From Candidatus Scalindua sp. SCAELEC01 (lineage in GTDB: Bacteria; Planctomycetota; Brocadiia; Brocadiales; Scalinduaceae), in assembly GCA_004282745.1 (NCBI GenBank), contig SHMT01000006.1:62001-126000 (forward strand): 64,000 nucleotides of DNA, in the 5' to 3' direction. Below are positions 42,514 through 51,810 of the stretch, piece after piece. Position 1 is the first letter of the stretch. Each line of letters opens with the position of its first letter. Both the position numbers and the translations under genes were made by a program. The notes below the pieces were generated by a model. The model was not told the origin of the DNA. It did not search any database and worked only from the letters and a program-made list of their open reading frames with translations.

Positions 42514-43575
42514 ATGAATCCTGAAAATACGGTAAAGTCTCTGCTGAGAGAAGGCATCTCTTTCTCTCCACCTTTTACGGTTTCTGATCTTCCCTATAAG
42601 GCGAAACTTGACCAGAACGAAGCCCCGTCCGATCTCCCGGAAGATGTGAAGGCAATCTTGCTAGACAAGTTAAAGGAGCATGAGTGGAACCGCTATCCGC
42701 AACCTGTGATGTACGCGAAGGTGAAAGAGGTGTTTGCCAAAATAATTGGTTTTCCCCAGGAAAATATAATTCTTACTATTGGGTGTGATCAGCTCATTCA
42801 GGGAGCGTATCTTATTTTAGGAGGGCATGATCGGAAGGCCCTGGTTTTTGAACCTACCTATCCAATGTTTTCCCATGCGGCCAAATTCAATCAGACCAAG
42901 GTCACCAGAGTCCAGCTTGCCGCTGATGAAGTGCTAACCAAAAACCATATCAACAGATCAAACTACCATCTGATTTTTATTGTTGCCCCGAACAACCCAA
43001 CAGGCACCATGCCGGAGGAGGGTGTGATTGAAGCTGCTCTTTCGAAAGACTCCTTAGTGTTTGTGGATGAGGCATATGTCGATTTCTCCAAAAGGACGTG
43101 GGCACACCTCACAAAAGATCATCCTAATCTCTTCATTGCCCGCACACTCTCAAAGTCTTGCATGGCGGGAGTCCGTTTGGGCTATGGAATTGGTCATCCC
43201 GGTATCATTAATGCGTTGGAGACAATGTTGACGGCCCCCTACCATTTGAGCTATTTTCAACTGGTAATTGCAAAACATTTCAACCTTATTCAGCCATATC
43301 TAAAAGATCTTTCAGAAGGTATTGTCTCAGAGAGAAAACGGGTTACAGATAGATTCGATGAGATGGGGGTCTCCTTTGTTCCTTCCCAAGCCAACTTTAT
43401 CCTCTTTCGGGTAAATGACCCACCAGCGGTTTTTCAAAAATTGGCAGAGGCGGGAGTCCGTATTCGCAGCCTCCATTCCATTCCCGGTCTCGCAGGGTAT
43501 GTACGGGTGACGATTGGAAAAAGGGAGGAAAACGACCTGTTCCTAGAAAAACTCAGGGCCATTCTCACCACATAA
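42514..43575 (+). CDS. hisC: Histidinol-phosphate aminotransferase
   Basis: A class II-type PLP aminotransferase of 353 residues that makes histidinol phosphate from imidazole acetol phosphate in histidine synthesis. Some members accept aromatic amino acids. Motifs are LDQNEAPSDLP near the start, APNNPTGTMP, VDEAYVDF, the PLP lysine in TLSKSCMAGVRLGY and the substrate Arg in GYVRVTIGKREEN. No other his gene is in the window. A family B element lies directly downstream. Confidence 0.9.
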   Translation: MNPENTVKSLLREGISFSPPFTVSDLPYKAKLDQNEAPSDLPEDVKAILLDKLKEHEWNRYPQPVMYAKVKEVFAKIIGFPQENIILTIGCDQLIQGAYLILGGHDRKALVFEPTYPMFSHAAKFNQTKVTRVQLAADEVLTKNHINRSNYHLIFIVAPNNPTGTMPEEGVIEAALSKDSLVFVDEAYVDFSKRTWAHLTKDHPNLFIARTLSKSCMAGVRLGYGIGHPGIINALETMLTAPYHLSYFQLVIAKHFNLIQPYLKDLSEGIVSERKRVTDRFDEMGVSFVPSQANFILFRVNDPPAVFQKLAEAGVRIRSLHSIPGLAGYVRVTIGKREENDLFLEKLRAILTT

Positions 43576-43591
43576 AGGACTGAATGTTTTT

Positions 43592-43737
43592 CAAGTTAAA
43601 CTAAAACTACCCACCTACTGCGTTTCTGTAATCATTTCGTAATCCTCACGTACTTGTGTACGTTCCGGTTCCGAAATGATTACGCGTCTTGTATCTGGGC
43701 AGTTTTAGTTCAACTTGCGGGTTTCCGTTCAGCAATT
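43592..43737. repeat. Family B palindromic element (long-arm copy)
   Basis: The left arm is AGTTAAACTAAAACTACCCA. The right arm is CTGGGCAGTTTTAGTTCAAC, extended by the GCGGGTTTCCGTTCAGCAA long arm. Central halves CACGTACTTGTG and GTACGTTCCGG are typical of the family. TA flanks are not clear. Confidence 0.75.
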
Positions 43738-43871
43738 AAATTATTTATTTTGACAGAATAACATGATAGACATAATTTGCATCCTGATTATCGTGTAAAT
43801 CCTGTCAAAAGAAGACTTAAAGTGGAAATTCCTCATATCAGGAGTATTGGGTGGTTTCAGTAAATTAATTA

Positions 43872-43930
43872 TTGGTTGAACCAAAGCTGCGCAGATACAA
43901 AGAGCTCTGATTTTGCAACCGGAACATTCG
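43872..43930. repeat. Family B fragment (one arm)
   Basis: The fragment reads GGTTGAACCAAAGCTGCGCA then GATACAAAG and CAACCGGAAC, one half of the family B palindrome. The second half is missing. Confidence 0.6.
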
Positions 43931-44108
43931 TTCACATGGGTGCCCCGACTATATGGGGGGCGCCAAAGGGCTATCCTCCAATTTTTGCTGGTGGTTCCCA
44001 GATTGGTAGCAAGCCGACCTCCGGAGCTGTCACAAGTGCTCCATCTGCGTCACACTTTCTCAGTGTGACTCATAATCTCCATCTCCCCTCCATTTGCCCA
44101 TACAACTC

Positions 44109-44285
44109 TTACGGCGAGAATGCACCAAAAAACCCGGCCGTAATCTTTGTTGCGTCACCCTGTTTCGTGAGCTTCGGTTCAACAAACGTTAATTTCGGGT
44201 TCGTAAAGCTCTTTTTCCCTTCTGCACAATCCAGGCCCTTCTCTTGAATCTCTTTTCGTCTCATTGACTGTCTTTTTAACATCAT
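44109..44285 (-). CDS. 58-residue RiPP-like precursor with lasso-type leader motif
   Basis: The frame starts at ATG 44285 (a second ATG is at 44282). A strong GGAGGAG lies 6-7 nt upstream, better than at most genes here. The peptide is basic at the N-terminus and ends KITAGFFGAFSP. Residues 34-49 fit the lasso-leader pattern (Y/F)xxPxLxxxGxxxxxT exactly: F34, P37, L39, G43, T49. In lasso precursors that Thr is the penultimate leader residue, so the core would begin at G51 and be GFFGAFSP. That is too short and lacks the Asp/Glu needed to close a lasso ring. An upstream PKLT (30-33) partly duplicates the leader's PKLT (37-40). It follows the NHL-repeat gene on the same strand. No RRE, transglutaminase-like or asparagine-synthetase-like gene is in the window. 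Confidence 0.7.
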   Translation of the reverse strand: MMLKRQSMRRKEIQEKGLDCAEGKKSFTNPKLTFVEPKLTKQGDATKITAGFFGAFSP

Positions 44286-44536
44286 TTTTTACTCCTCCAT
44301 GTTTTTAACTGATAAACTCTTCTCAAATCACAAACTTCAGGTACAAGGTCGAATCGGTACTGTATCTTGCAAAACCCTATTATCAATTGTACCGGTTACC
44401 AATCCGTACTCCCCCTATCGGGGCTCCCTCTATCCGAGTGGTCTTTAGTTAGACCGCGTTTTACACGTGCTAACTGACCACTCACTCATCACCTCTTCTC
44501 TTGGGACAGCTGCATCATCTCCCTACAGACCTCCCT

Positions 44537-47233
44537 TCAGCCTCCAGCTGGAGAGTGAAGGGACCTCTTTACACCGAGCAGGTCGAGCTGGAGGGTAAAG
44601 GGGCCGCTATCATGGAGACCAATAACAAAGTCCACGCTCATCGATTCTCCCGGCGGCAGCGTGTCATTGTCAAGATCGGGGGTCACTGTCTCTCCTGCAC
44701 CGCCGGGTCCTCCATCGGCGTTCAGGAGGAGGTTGTCTCCGCTCAGCTCCACCACCAAAAAGAGGGGGATTATGATAGGTGTTGTGCTTCTGTTGGTAAA
44801 CGTTGCCGTTATGGTGAAGGTGCCTTTCGGGGCATCCGGTGCAGGTGTCGAGTCAAAGCTTTTCTTTACCGGCAACTCCTGAGAGATCTGATCATTTACG
44901 ATCAGATCTACCGTCTGACCGGGAGCTAACTCTACCGGAGCTTCTCTCCCCTTAAGCGTAATATCAATAAGTACGGTATCGGTATTGGTCGATGGTGCCG
45001 TTAGCGTGAAGGGGTCGGGCAGAAAGGTGAACGCGCTCCCCTCAGGCAGGCTGCCACTTGCCGTAAAGCCGTTTACGTCTGTAAAGAGGGCATCTATGGT
45101 ACCCTCCTTGACATCAATATCAGCGCTCCCGTCCTCCGCATGGGAGCCCCCGCCCTCAACAAGGGCGCCCCCACAAGTCACCACCGCCTCGTCTCCGCTA
45201 TCCATGGTGAGGCGGGTGCCTGTTCCGCAGGCGGTGATCACAGCAGGTTCCAGACCTCCTAAGGAGTCTACCTTAATCCTGACCCCTCCGGGTGCAGGCT
45301 CATCCGTTATCGTAAGGGCCTGATCTCCCCGGTCGGCAATGGTGCCGGAGGTCGTCCCGCCAAAGGCACTATCGCTAAAGTCGTCGCCACTGACCGGCTC
45401 CGGCCTGAATACCTGGATGCGGTGGTTTAATGTGTCGGCAACGTAGACATTCCCGCTTCTGTCCACTACGCTTCTCCGGGGATAGCGAAACTTCCCGATC
45501 TCAAAGCCATAGCTGCCGAATTGTGAGAGGAATCTCCCCTTTGAATCAAACTTCTGGATACGATGATTCTCAGTATCAGTAACATAGAGGTCACCCTTAC
45601 TGTCCACGGTAATGCCTATTGGGATCTTAAACTCTCCACTCCCCGATCCCTCACCGCCAAACTTCAACAATAAGTTGCCATGAGGGTCAAATTTCGCGAT
45701 AATATTATTGATTGTGTCAGTAATATAGATGTTTCCCTCACTATCTAATTCAATACCACTTGCAATGGAGGGTTTCTCCTCTAGAGTACCACTTACATCA
45801 ATCTTAGACAGGAAGTTGCCATTGGTATCAAATTTCTGAACACGGCCATTATGAAGCTGTCGACGAGCATCGTATACATTATCTGCCACATAGACGTTGC
45901 CGTCACTACCGATTGCAATATCTGTCGGGCTTTCAATCTCACCTTCGCCGCTGCCAATCGATCCAAAAATCAAGAGGAGTTCCCCGGTAGATCCAAGTTT
46001 GAGGACCTCTTGTCGCCTATCGTCACCACTTCCTGGCGTAATAGCAACGAAGATGTTCCCCTCATCATCGACGTCTATGAAGGCTATTTCAACATCGTCA
46101 TCAACCGGCCTGAATTCTGTGATAAAGTCCCCTTGAGGACTAAGCTTCTGGATACGTATAGGATTGCTAAAGCCGTCCGCAACATAGATGTTGCCTTCCC
46201 TGTCCAGAGCAATATCTGATGGTTCGTTAAAGCGCCCGGGGATCGTCCCCCTTGTCCCAAACTGGGCCAAGACAGTGCCGTCTGGATCGAACTTCTGGAT
46301 GCGGTTTCTCTCTAGATCCACAAGATAAAGGTTGCCGTCTGGATCAAAGGTTATGAGAGATGGTCCGTGAAAGTCCCACCTGCCGGAGCCATCAGGTTCC
46401 AATTTGGAAAGAAAGTTGCCCTCAGGGTCAAACTTTTGAACACGACTGAGGCTCCGTTCAACGACATTGATGTTTCCATTTCCGTTAAGTGCTATGTAAA
46501 TCGGGGCAAGAAACTGTCCATCTCCTTTGCCCTGAGTACCGAATTTCAAGAGAAAGTTGCCGTTGGAATCAAACTTCTGAATCCGGTGGTTCTCCGGATC
46601 AGCCACATAGATATTTCCCTCACTGTCAAGGACAATATCAGCCGGACCTCCAAACCGACCAAACTGTCCATCTCCTGTACCCTCTGTTCCAAATTTCATC
46701 AGGAAATTGCTATCGGAGTCAAACTTCTGGATGCGGTAGTTCCTGGAATCTGATACATAGATGTTATCCGATTGGTCAAGTGTTATGAGGCTTACACTCT
46801 CAAACTGACCATTCCTGCTGCCTCGTGAGCCAAATTTCAGTAGGAAATTGCCGTCAGGATCAAACTTCTGTATATTGTTATTGCGTGAATCGGTAGCATA
46901 GATACGCCCCTCTCCGTCCAGGGCAACTCCTGCTAGAACTTCGAACTGGCCGTCCCCCGTTCCTCTTGTACCGATGCGAAACAGTTCCTCTCCTTTCGGG
47001 CTTAACTTAACAATATGATTTCTGCCTGACGTTGTATAAATGTTCCCAGTTCCATCAACCGCTAAATCCTGCACAGCATCAAGAAAAACTTGCCCATTCG
47101 GAATAGTGAAGAGCTGAGAGTATTGGGCGTGTACTGGATTTATATACATAACAAATGCTATCACAGTAATAACTGATATTATTACCGTGATACAAACGTC
47201 TTTCAGCCATGTGATAATGGACATTTTCTTCAT
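44537..47233 (-). CDS. Exported NHL-repeat beta-propeller protein
   Basis: An 898-residue extracytoplasmic protein. A hydrophobic segment (about 12-32, ending PVHA) is the export signal. About twelve to thirteen NHL repeats follow (to about residue 610), each with a form of GNIYVADxxNHRIQKFDxxGNFL and GTGDGQF, probably making two propellers. The last 280 residues are two beta-rich domains, one of carbohydrate- or anchor-type character, ending LGVKRSLHSPAGG. The repeats may bind protein or polysaccharide. The 3' part of the gene is GC-richer than the rest. It lies between the phosphoesterase remnant and the RiPP-like peptide on one strand. Confidence 0.88.
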   Translation of the reverse strand: MKKMSIITWLKDVCITVIISVITVIAFVMYINPVHAQYSQLFTIPNGQVFLDAVQDLAVDGTGNIYTTSGRNHIVKLSPKGEELFRIGTRGTGDGQFEVLAGVALDGEGRIYATDSRNNNIQKFDPDGNFLLKFGSRGSRNGQFESVSLITLDQSDNIYVSDSRNYRIQKFDSDSNFLMKFGTEGTGDGQFGRFGGPADIVLDSEGNIYVADPENHRIQKFDSNGNFLLKFGTQGKGDGQFLAPIYIALNGNGNINVVERSLSRVQKFDPEGNFLSKLEPDGSGRWDFHGPSLITFDPDGNLYLVDLERNRIQKFDPDGTVLAQFGTRGTIPGRFNEPSDIALDREGNIYVADGFSNPIRIQKLSPQGDFITEFRPVDDDVEIAFIDVDDEGNIFVAITPGSGDDRRQEVLKLGSTGELLLIFGSIGSGEGEIESPTDIAIGSDGNVYVADNVYDARRQLHNGRVQKFDTNGNFLSKIDVSGTLEEKPSIASGIELDSEGNIYITDTINNIIAKFDPHGNLLLKFGGEGSGSGEFKIPIGITVDSKGDLYVTDTENHRIQKFDSKGRFLSQFGSYGFEIGKFRYPRRSVVDRSGNVYVADTLNHRIQVFRPEPVSGDDFSDSAFGGTTSGTIADRGDQALTITDEPAPGGVRIKVDSLGGLEPAVITACGTGTRLTMDSGDEAVVTCGGALVEGGGSHAEDGSADIDVKEGTIDALFTDVNGFTASGSLPEGSAFTFLPDPFTLTAPSTNTDTVLIDITLKGREAPVELAPGQTVDLIVNDQISQELPVKKSFDSTPAPDAPKGTFTITATFTNRSTTPIIIPLFLVVELSGDNLLLNADGGPGGAGETVTPDLDNDTLPPGESMSVDFVIGLHDSGPFTLQLDLLGVKRSLHSPAGG

Positions 47234-47318
47234 CTTTTTCTAGCCTCCGAATTACATCTCGTTTTATTGGGGAAAGAGTACGACGCGTCATACTCTTCCC
47301 CATTCAAAATATGGTACA

Positions 47319-48604
47319 TCAATATTGTATCAACCTGAAATGATCTATTTGACCATAAGTATTACTAGTAGGACTCACTTGACCAATAAAATAGACATCG
47401 AGCTTGTTGCCATTGTTACTGACCTCGATCTTCACCGACCCGAGCCTACTGAATGATTTGGACATCGCCGGATAGAAAGTATCAGAGTCGTCCTCATCAA
47501 ATGTGGTGGTCTCACTCTTACTCGCACTCCCGGCAAGGACGTAGACGGTGCCTCTGTTCTGTGCATCCTTTTTATAGGCGCCATCTCCGGCCGGATCTCC
47601 GTCACCACTGTCGATCTCCATGACAGAATCGTCATAATCATCCGATTCACTGTAATGACCATTGATGAACATCGTCCTCTCATAGCAGTGGCTGTGGCCC
47701 ACCAGGACCAGGTCAACGCCATTGTCCTCCAGTGTTTCGAGGATACCATCATCCTCCCGCATATATTCCGATTCATTCTCAGAGGCGTTATCTGTATTAT
47801 GGGTACCAAAACTGTATGGTGGGTGGTGCCAGAGGGCTATTATCCACTCCTTACTGTTGGCTACCAGATCAGCGGCAAGCCACCCCTCCATCGCGTCTGC
47901 AAAGGTTGTATTACCCTCGGGCGTTATCGATTCGAGACAGATAAAGTGGATGTTGCCGTAGTCAAATGAGTAGTAGGCCTCGGTGCCTGACCGGCGTCCC
48001 CCCGCTTCACCTGCCCGGGGGAGCGTAAAAATATCGTAGTAGGTGCCCGTCTGGTAGATTGAGTTTGTGATGGTAGTTCCGTCAATTTCATGGTTTCCTA
48101 CTACAGGGAAGAGGGCGCTGTTCCTGAGGGTTTCCTCATACATATTCTCAAAGAGAGCATCCTGATACTCCTCGTCTTTTCCGTCAGGGTAGGCGTTGTC
48201 TCCCAGCATGAGCACTAAGTCCGCATGTGGGCCTCCGTTATCGTCCTCAAAGGCGTCCCGTACCTTCCGTGCCCTATTACCATTGCTTCCACCCAATCCA
48301 CCATTCCCCGAATCACCCAGCACCCATATCGCTTTCCTCCGGCGCTTGTGGCATGGTGTGTCCAGAAGTAGTGGTCACTGTCACCACCCACCAAGGTGTC
48401 GTTCATGTTGTTGGTACCGGTACCGTCCATTATCCTGTAAAAATATTTTTTGTTTTTTAATAGTCCCGTAATCGTTACCTCATGGTCCGTGAAGGTAGAA
48501 TTTATATCATTCCCATCTACTGTAAACTCGATATAGGCCTTAGTGATGGTGGCGTTTTTGGGGATACCGGTGTTTGTGAACTTTGAAATCTGAATTCTAT
48601 CCAA
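47319..48604 (-). pseudogene. Calcineurin-like phosphoesterase, frameshifted and 5'-truncated
   Basis: The large downstream frame (47319-48323) encodes a purple-acid-phosphatase-like metallophosphoesterase: VLGDSGNGG, LMLGDNAYPDG, VVGNHEID, LWHHPPYS and VGHSHCYERT supply the metal ligands. Its beginning (AIWVLGDSG) is out of frame with the preceding piece (to 48604), whose residues TDHEVTITGLLKNKKYFYR and YFWTHHATSAGGK belong to the same protein's fibronectin-like N-domain. The shift is near 48325-48345. Further upstream, IPKNATITKAYIEFTVDGND is a DNRLRE-like strand fused out of context, and a TAA closes the frame right before 48604, with no signal peptide. It has probably decayed. Confidence 0.8.
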
Positions 48605-49435
48605 ATTGACATCTTATTTACCGATTCAGATCGTTAGTGAATGGACAGAAATAACCATTGAGCTTAACCGAAAAAGAGACAAAAATCAAGTCAATATTAA
48701 TATATTTTAAACTAAATTTATAAATATTGTAAAACAAGTATTCTCGGCCCATATTAGTCTAAATACCTTTATAATTATGATTTATGCCCATAAATCAACG
48801 AAAATGGTATCACCTTCTCTTGTACCTACTGGGTATTTAATACTAATAGACGTATGGAGGGGAATCACTCTCTCCTGGTGTCTAGTTGATGGGGGGAGTG
48901 AAGAGAGGGTACACAACGTGACCTCGGCTAAAGAGAAATTTTCCTCTAACGTCACGAGTAATGCAGTTTGGATTTGTGGAAAAGTAAAAGATCCGAGCAG
49001 GAAAAGCAAACAGCAGCAAGAGACTCTGTATTGAGAAAAAAACCACTTTTGACCATCTTCATTGGACCTTAGCGATGAACGAACTCAATGAAAAAGTACA
49101 AAGAGAAGGAGATTTTTAGGTTACGGCAGGATAAGAGGATATGGTTTTGCGTAGTAGTGAGGAGTTTACTTAACAGGATGTTTTAATTTCTTTCCATTCA
49201 TCTTAAACGTTGTCCCCTTGTCGTACTTATTCGACCACCTTGTTGATATGAGGCCCGTATGGTTTTAGTGGTAAATTTCTCTACTATCTCATGGTTGAAC
49301 GAAAAGTGCCCAGATACAAGGCGCGCTGATTTTGTAACCGGAACGTACGTGTGCTTAAATGCTAAAGCACCTAAGTACGTGAGGAGTACAAAATTATTAC
49401 AGAAACGCCGTAGATGGGTAGTTTTGGTTTAACCC
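48605..49435. other. 830 bp without a supported gene
   Basis: Bases 48610-48780 are very AT-rich. A minus-strand frame at 48782-49009 looks like a secreted fragment (LFLLGSFTFPQIQTALL) but has no acceptable start. The right end holds the family B element at 49292-49436. A 30-codon minus-strand frame ending MNGKKLKHPVK (about 49170-49260) may be another remnant. Confidence 0.4.
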
Positions 49436-49436
49436 C
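49292..49436. repeat. Family B palindromic element at a stop codon
   Basis: The arms are TGGTTGAACGAAAAGTGCCC on the left and GTAGATGGGTAGTTTTGG, then TTTAACCCC, on the right. The centre carries an extra GTGCTTAAATGCTAAAGCAC hairpin. The right edge plus the flanking TA (49437-49438) spells the TAG stop of the minus-strand apbE gene. Confidence 0.75.
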
Positions 49437-51100
49437 TAACTACCCGTAATGACAACGTCCGACTTTGGAGCTTTCTGAGACTCTTTAAAGAGACCTTTCA
49501 TGCCTCTCGATGTTTTGACTCGTAGGGCTTTACTATCATCCTCATAAACAATAATGCCTTCAACATCAGATAGTTTTTCAATCAGTTTCATCCCTTCATT
49601 CAAACCCAGGACAAAGACTCCGGTTGAGAGGGCGTCTGCTTTAGTGGCACTGTCTGCAATTATGGTAACACTTGCGATACCCTGAACAGGCTTTCCTGTC
49701 CTGGGGTCAATGATATGAGAATATCTTTCGCCATTCATTGTAAAAAACTTTTCGTAATCTCCGGAGGTGGAAACGGCCTTACCGGTAATCTCAAAAGAGC
49801 CAAGAATCTCCTTGTTGTTGCGCGGATTTTGCAAGCCGATAATCCACGATTTCCTTCCGGGTGGTGAACCGGAGGCATACACATTTCCCGCAAAATTTAT
49901 TAATGCGGACCTTATCCCGTTTTTGTGAAGCCTCTTCATTGCCACGTCAACCGCATATCCCTTTCCAATCCCTCCTAAGTCTACCTGGGTGTGAGGATTC
50001 GCAAATGATATGACCTTTTCACTGCTTGAACCTCGAAGCAGAGATTTAGTAGTCTTCTCTTCAATATGAATATTTTTGTACGATACCGCTTGCAGTACTG
50101 ATTCCAACTCCTTCTTGTCCGGTATCCTCCCCTGCTCCTTAAAAAATCCCCACTTCTTCATAAGGGGCCCAATGGTAATGTCAAAGGCCCCTTTTGTGAT
50201 ATCTCCATACTGTATGGACTGTTCGATGATGTATGCAAGTTCATCGTCACAGGCAACGGGTTCTGATACCGCTTTTTGATTGATCTTTGAAAGGTCACTC
50301 TGCGTTTTATAATTGCTCATTAAATTGTCAAGCCTGTTAACTTCATTAAATACTTCATTGAATACCTTTTCGGCCTCACTTTTGTCCGAAATATAGGCGG
50401 AAATATCAAACACAGTCCCCATGCTCATGATAGCTTTTTTGAGCAATTTCGGTTCAATATGTTCTCTTTTTCCCTTGAATTGAACCTGCTTTAACGAACT
50501 TAAATCACCCCCTCTTTTTCCGCTAAGATAGTACTCTTCAATTACACCAAGTACCTTTTTGACACCCGTACACATGGTAACGACAGACATGGTTGCGCCG
50601 GTAATATTAATGATGTCCCTATTAATACGGATACGATTCTTGAGAGATTTCCCCTTAAACTGATGGAGAAATCTTTTATTCATGATCTCACCACCTCGAC
50701 TTTCTCGATAAATGAGTACGGCTATATGGCGAATCTCACCTTCCGGATTTGATGAAACAATGAAGGTGTAGGGGTGGAACTTCCCCACCTCTTCAGTAAT
50801 TATTGCATATCCTTGAACGACACCCGATCTGCTACCAATGTAAACAGTGAAGTGGTCCTCAAATATCTTTCTTTTCAGTCTCTTTTGAAGGCGATTAATT
50901 TCCTCTGGGGTAGGAATTACCTCATCGTAAACGATAGAATCACAATCGGGAAATGTCTGCTGAAGCGCCTGTTCCGGTGTAAGAAATACCTGAATATCGT
51001 AGTTCTCCGCAGACTCCTCTTTGTAATCAGCGTGTCCGCTAGGTTGTGCAATAACGGTAACCAATACGGTTACAAATAACAGAAAAAGTTTTGTTTTCAT
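49436..51100 (-). CDS. apbE: Fusion of FMN-binding domain and FAD:protein FMN transferase
   Basis: A 554-residue exported protein with a signal peptide at about 1-24 (IAQPSGHA). The first half is an FMN-binding domain of the NqrC/RnfG/NosR type, ending in NITGATMSVVTM. The [S/T]GATxS sequence is the threonine acceptor of covalently bound FMN. The second half (about 215-540) is ApbE, which moves FMN from FAD to that threonine: MGTVFDISAY, DLGGIGKGYAVD, SGDYEKFF, HIIDPRTGKP and ADSATKADALSTG. It should therefore flavinylate itself, and may also serve others. It may join the electron route of the polyferredoxin at 38591. The TAG stop lies at the edge of a repeat. Confidence 0.92.
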   Translation of the reverse strand: MKTKLFLLFVTVLVTVIAQPSGHADYKEESAENYDIQVFLTPEQALQQTFPDCDSIVYDEVIPTPEEINRLQKRLKRKIFEDHFTVYIGSRSGVVQGYAIITEEVGKFHPYTFIVSSNPEGEIRHIAVLIYRESRGGEIMNKRFLHQFKGKSLKNRIRINRDIINITGATMSVVTMCTGVKKVLGVIEEYYLSGKRGGDLSSLKQVQFKGKREHIEPKLLKKAIMSMGTVFDISAYISDKSEAEKVFNEVFNEVNRLDNLMSNYKTQSDLSKINQKAVSEPVACDDELAYIIEQSIQYGDITKGAFDITIGPLMKKWGFFKEQGRIPDKKELESVLQAVSYKNIHIEEKTTKSLLRGSSSEKVISFANPHTQVDLGGIGKGYAVDVAMKRLHKNGIRSALINFAGNVYASGSPPGRKSWIIGLQNPRNNKEILGSFEITGKAVSTSGDYEKFFTMNGERYSHIIDPRTGKPVQGIASVTIIADSATKADALSTGVFVLGLNEGMKLIEKLSDVEGIIVYEDDSKALRVKTSRGMKGLFKESQKAPKSDVVITGS

Positions 51101-51112
51101 ACTTCTTGCTCA

Positions 51113-51598
51113 CTAAGGCGCTAATATATCATCAATATGCATGAGAAATTCTTCTTCCCTCTCTCCGGTACTCTGTAATCTCTGCCATCTATAGGCTGCA
51201 CTGCCCCCTCTCGGTCTTTCCTGCGTTCTACAGCTTACGACAACGGTGCAAAAAGTGTTGTTTTGGGAAATTTTGACGGTGAGAGAATACCTCTCTTTCC
51301 AACTCTCATCAAGAAATCTTCTCGTTAAAGCACTTCTCGCATTTTTTTGTGACCATCCTTCAAGCCAACCACTCTTAATGAGGCCCTTCTCTTTGTCGAT
51401 TTTTTCTAGTGGCATTCCATCTAATGCAATAATAGCAGCGGACCAGAGCGTTTCGTAATCAATTTGAAAAGTCTTCAAATACTTCGAAGAGAAAGCGCTT
51501 TTAGAAATATCCTTACGCACTTGATCGTTAGAGGTGAAAAAGCACCCTGAAAATACTAAGACAAGAGAAGCGGTAATGGCGAAATAGGCGATTTTCAT
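51113..51598 (-). CDS. Hypothetical lipoprotein
   Basis: About 161 residues from the Met nearest the signal sequence (the frame reaches 51655). The signal peptide ends in lipobox VFSGC, so membrane anchoring by lipid is likely. The mature part is one alpha/beta domain (YETLWSAAIIALDGMPLEKI, KERYSLTVKIS) similar to other small envelope lipoproteins with a BamC-like core, but the likeness is weak. It is 12 bp upstream of the apbE fusion, so the two probably form one operon. Confidence 0.65.
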   Translation of the reverse strand: MKIAYFAITASLVLVFSGCFFTSNDQVRKDISKSAFSSKYLKTFQIDYETLWSAAIIALDGMPLEKIDKEKGLIKSGWLEGWSQKNARSALTRRFLDESWKERYSLTVKISQNNTFCTVVVSCRTQERPRGGSAAYRWQRLQSTGEREEEFLMHIDDILAP

Positions 51599-51810
51599 AA
51601 CATTGCAAATGAGACTAAGTTTCAGCATGGAGATTTTAACAAACTCCGGCCTCAAATGTCAAGAGATTAAAATCAAAATGCAGGATACTCAACTAGGGTA
51701 GAGGAAATAATTGGGGAGAATTGCAGCTCAACTTCCCTCTCATTCAAGTTGAACGGTTACTGGAGAAAAAGGGAGGGAATAGAGAGACCTTAAAAAAGTG
51801 ATCCAAAGCA

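Larger units (their letters stand above)
43576..44108. other. Intergenic region with family B repeats
   Basis: It contains one full (43592-43737) and one partial (43872-43930) family B copy. Bases 43930-44100 are GC-richer and keep several short open frames on both strands. None has a convincing start. On the minus strand one ends EVGLLPIWEPPAKIGG, but no gene is claimed. Confidence 0.45.

Noticed and set aside
43876-44247. 123-codon plus-strand frame
   Set aside because: It is antisense to the RiPP-like peptide, begins inside a family B fragment and lacks a ribosome binding site.
48782-49009. Possible secreted protein, minus strand
   Set aside because: The sequence looks signal-like, but only a TTG is available, a nearby GTG is out of frame, and no ribosome binding site is present.
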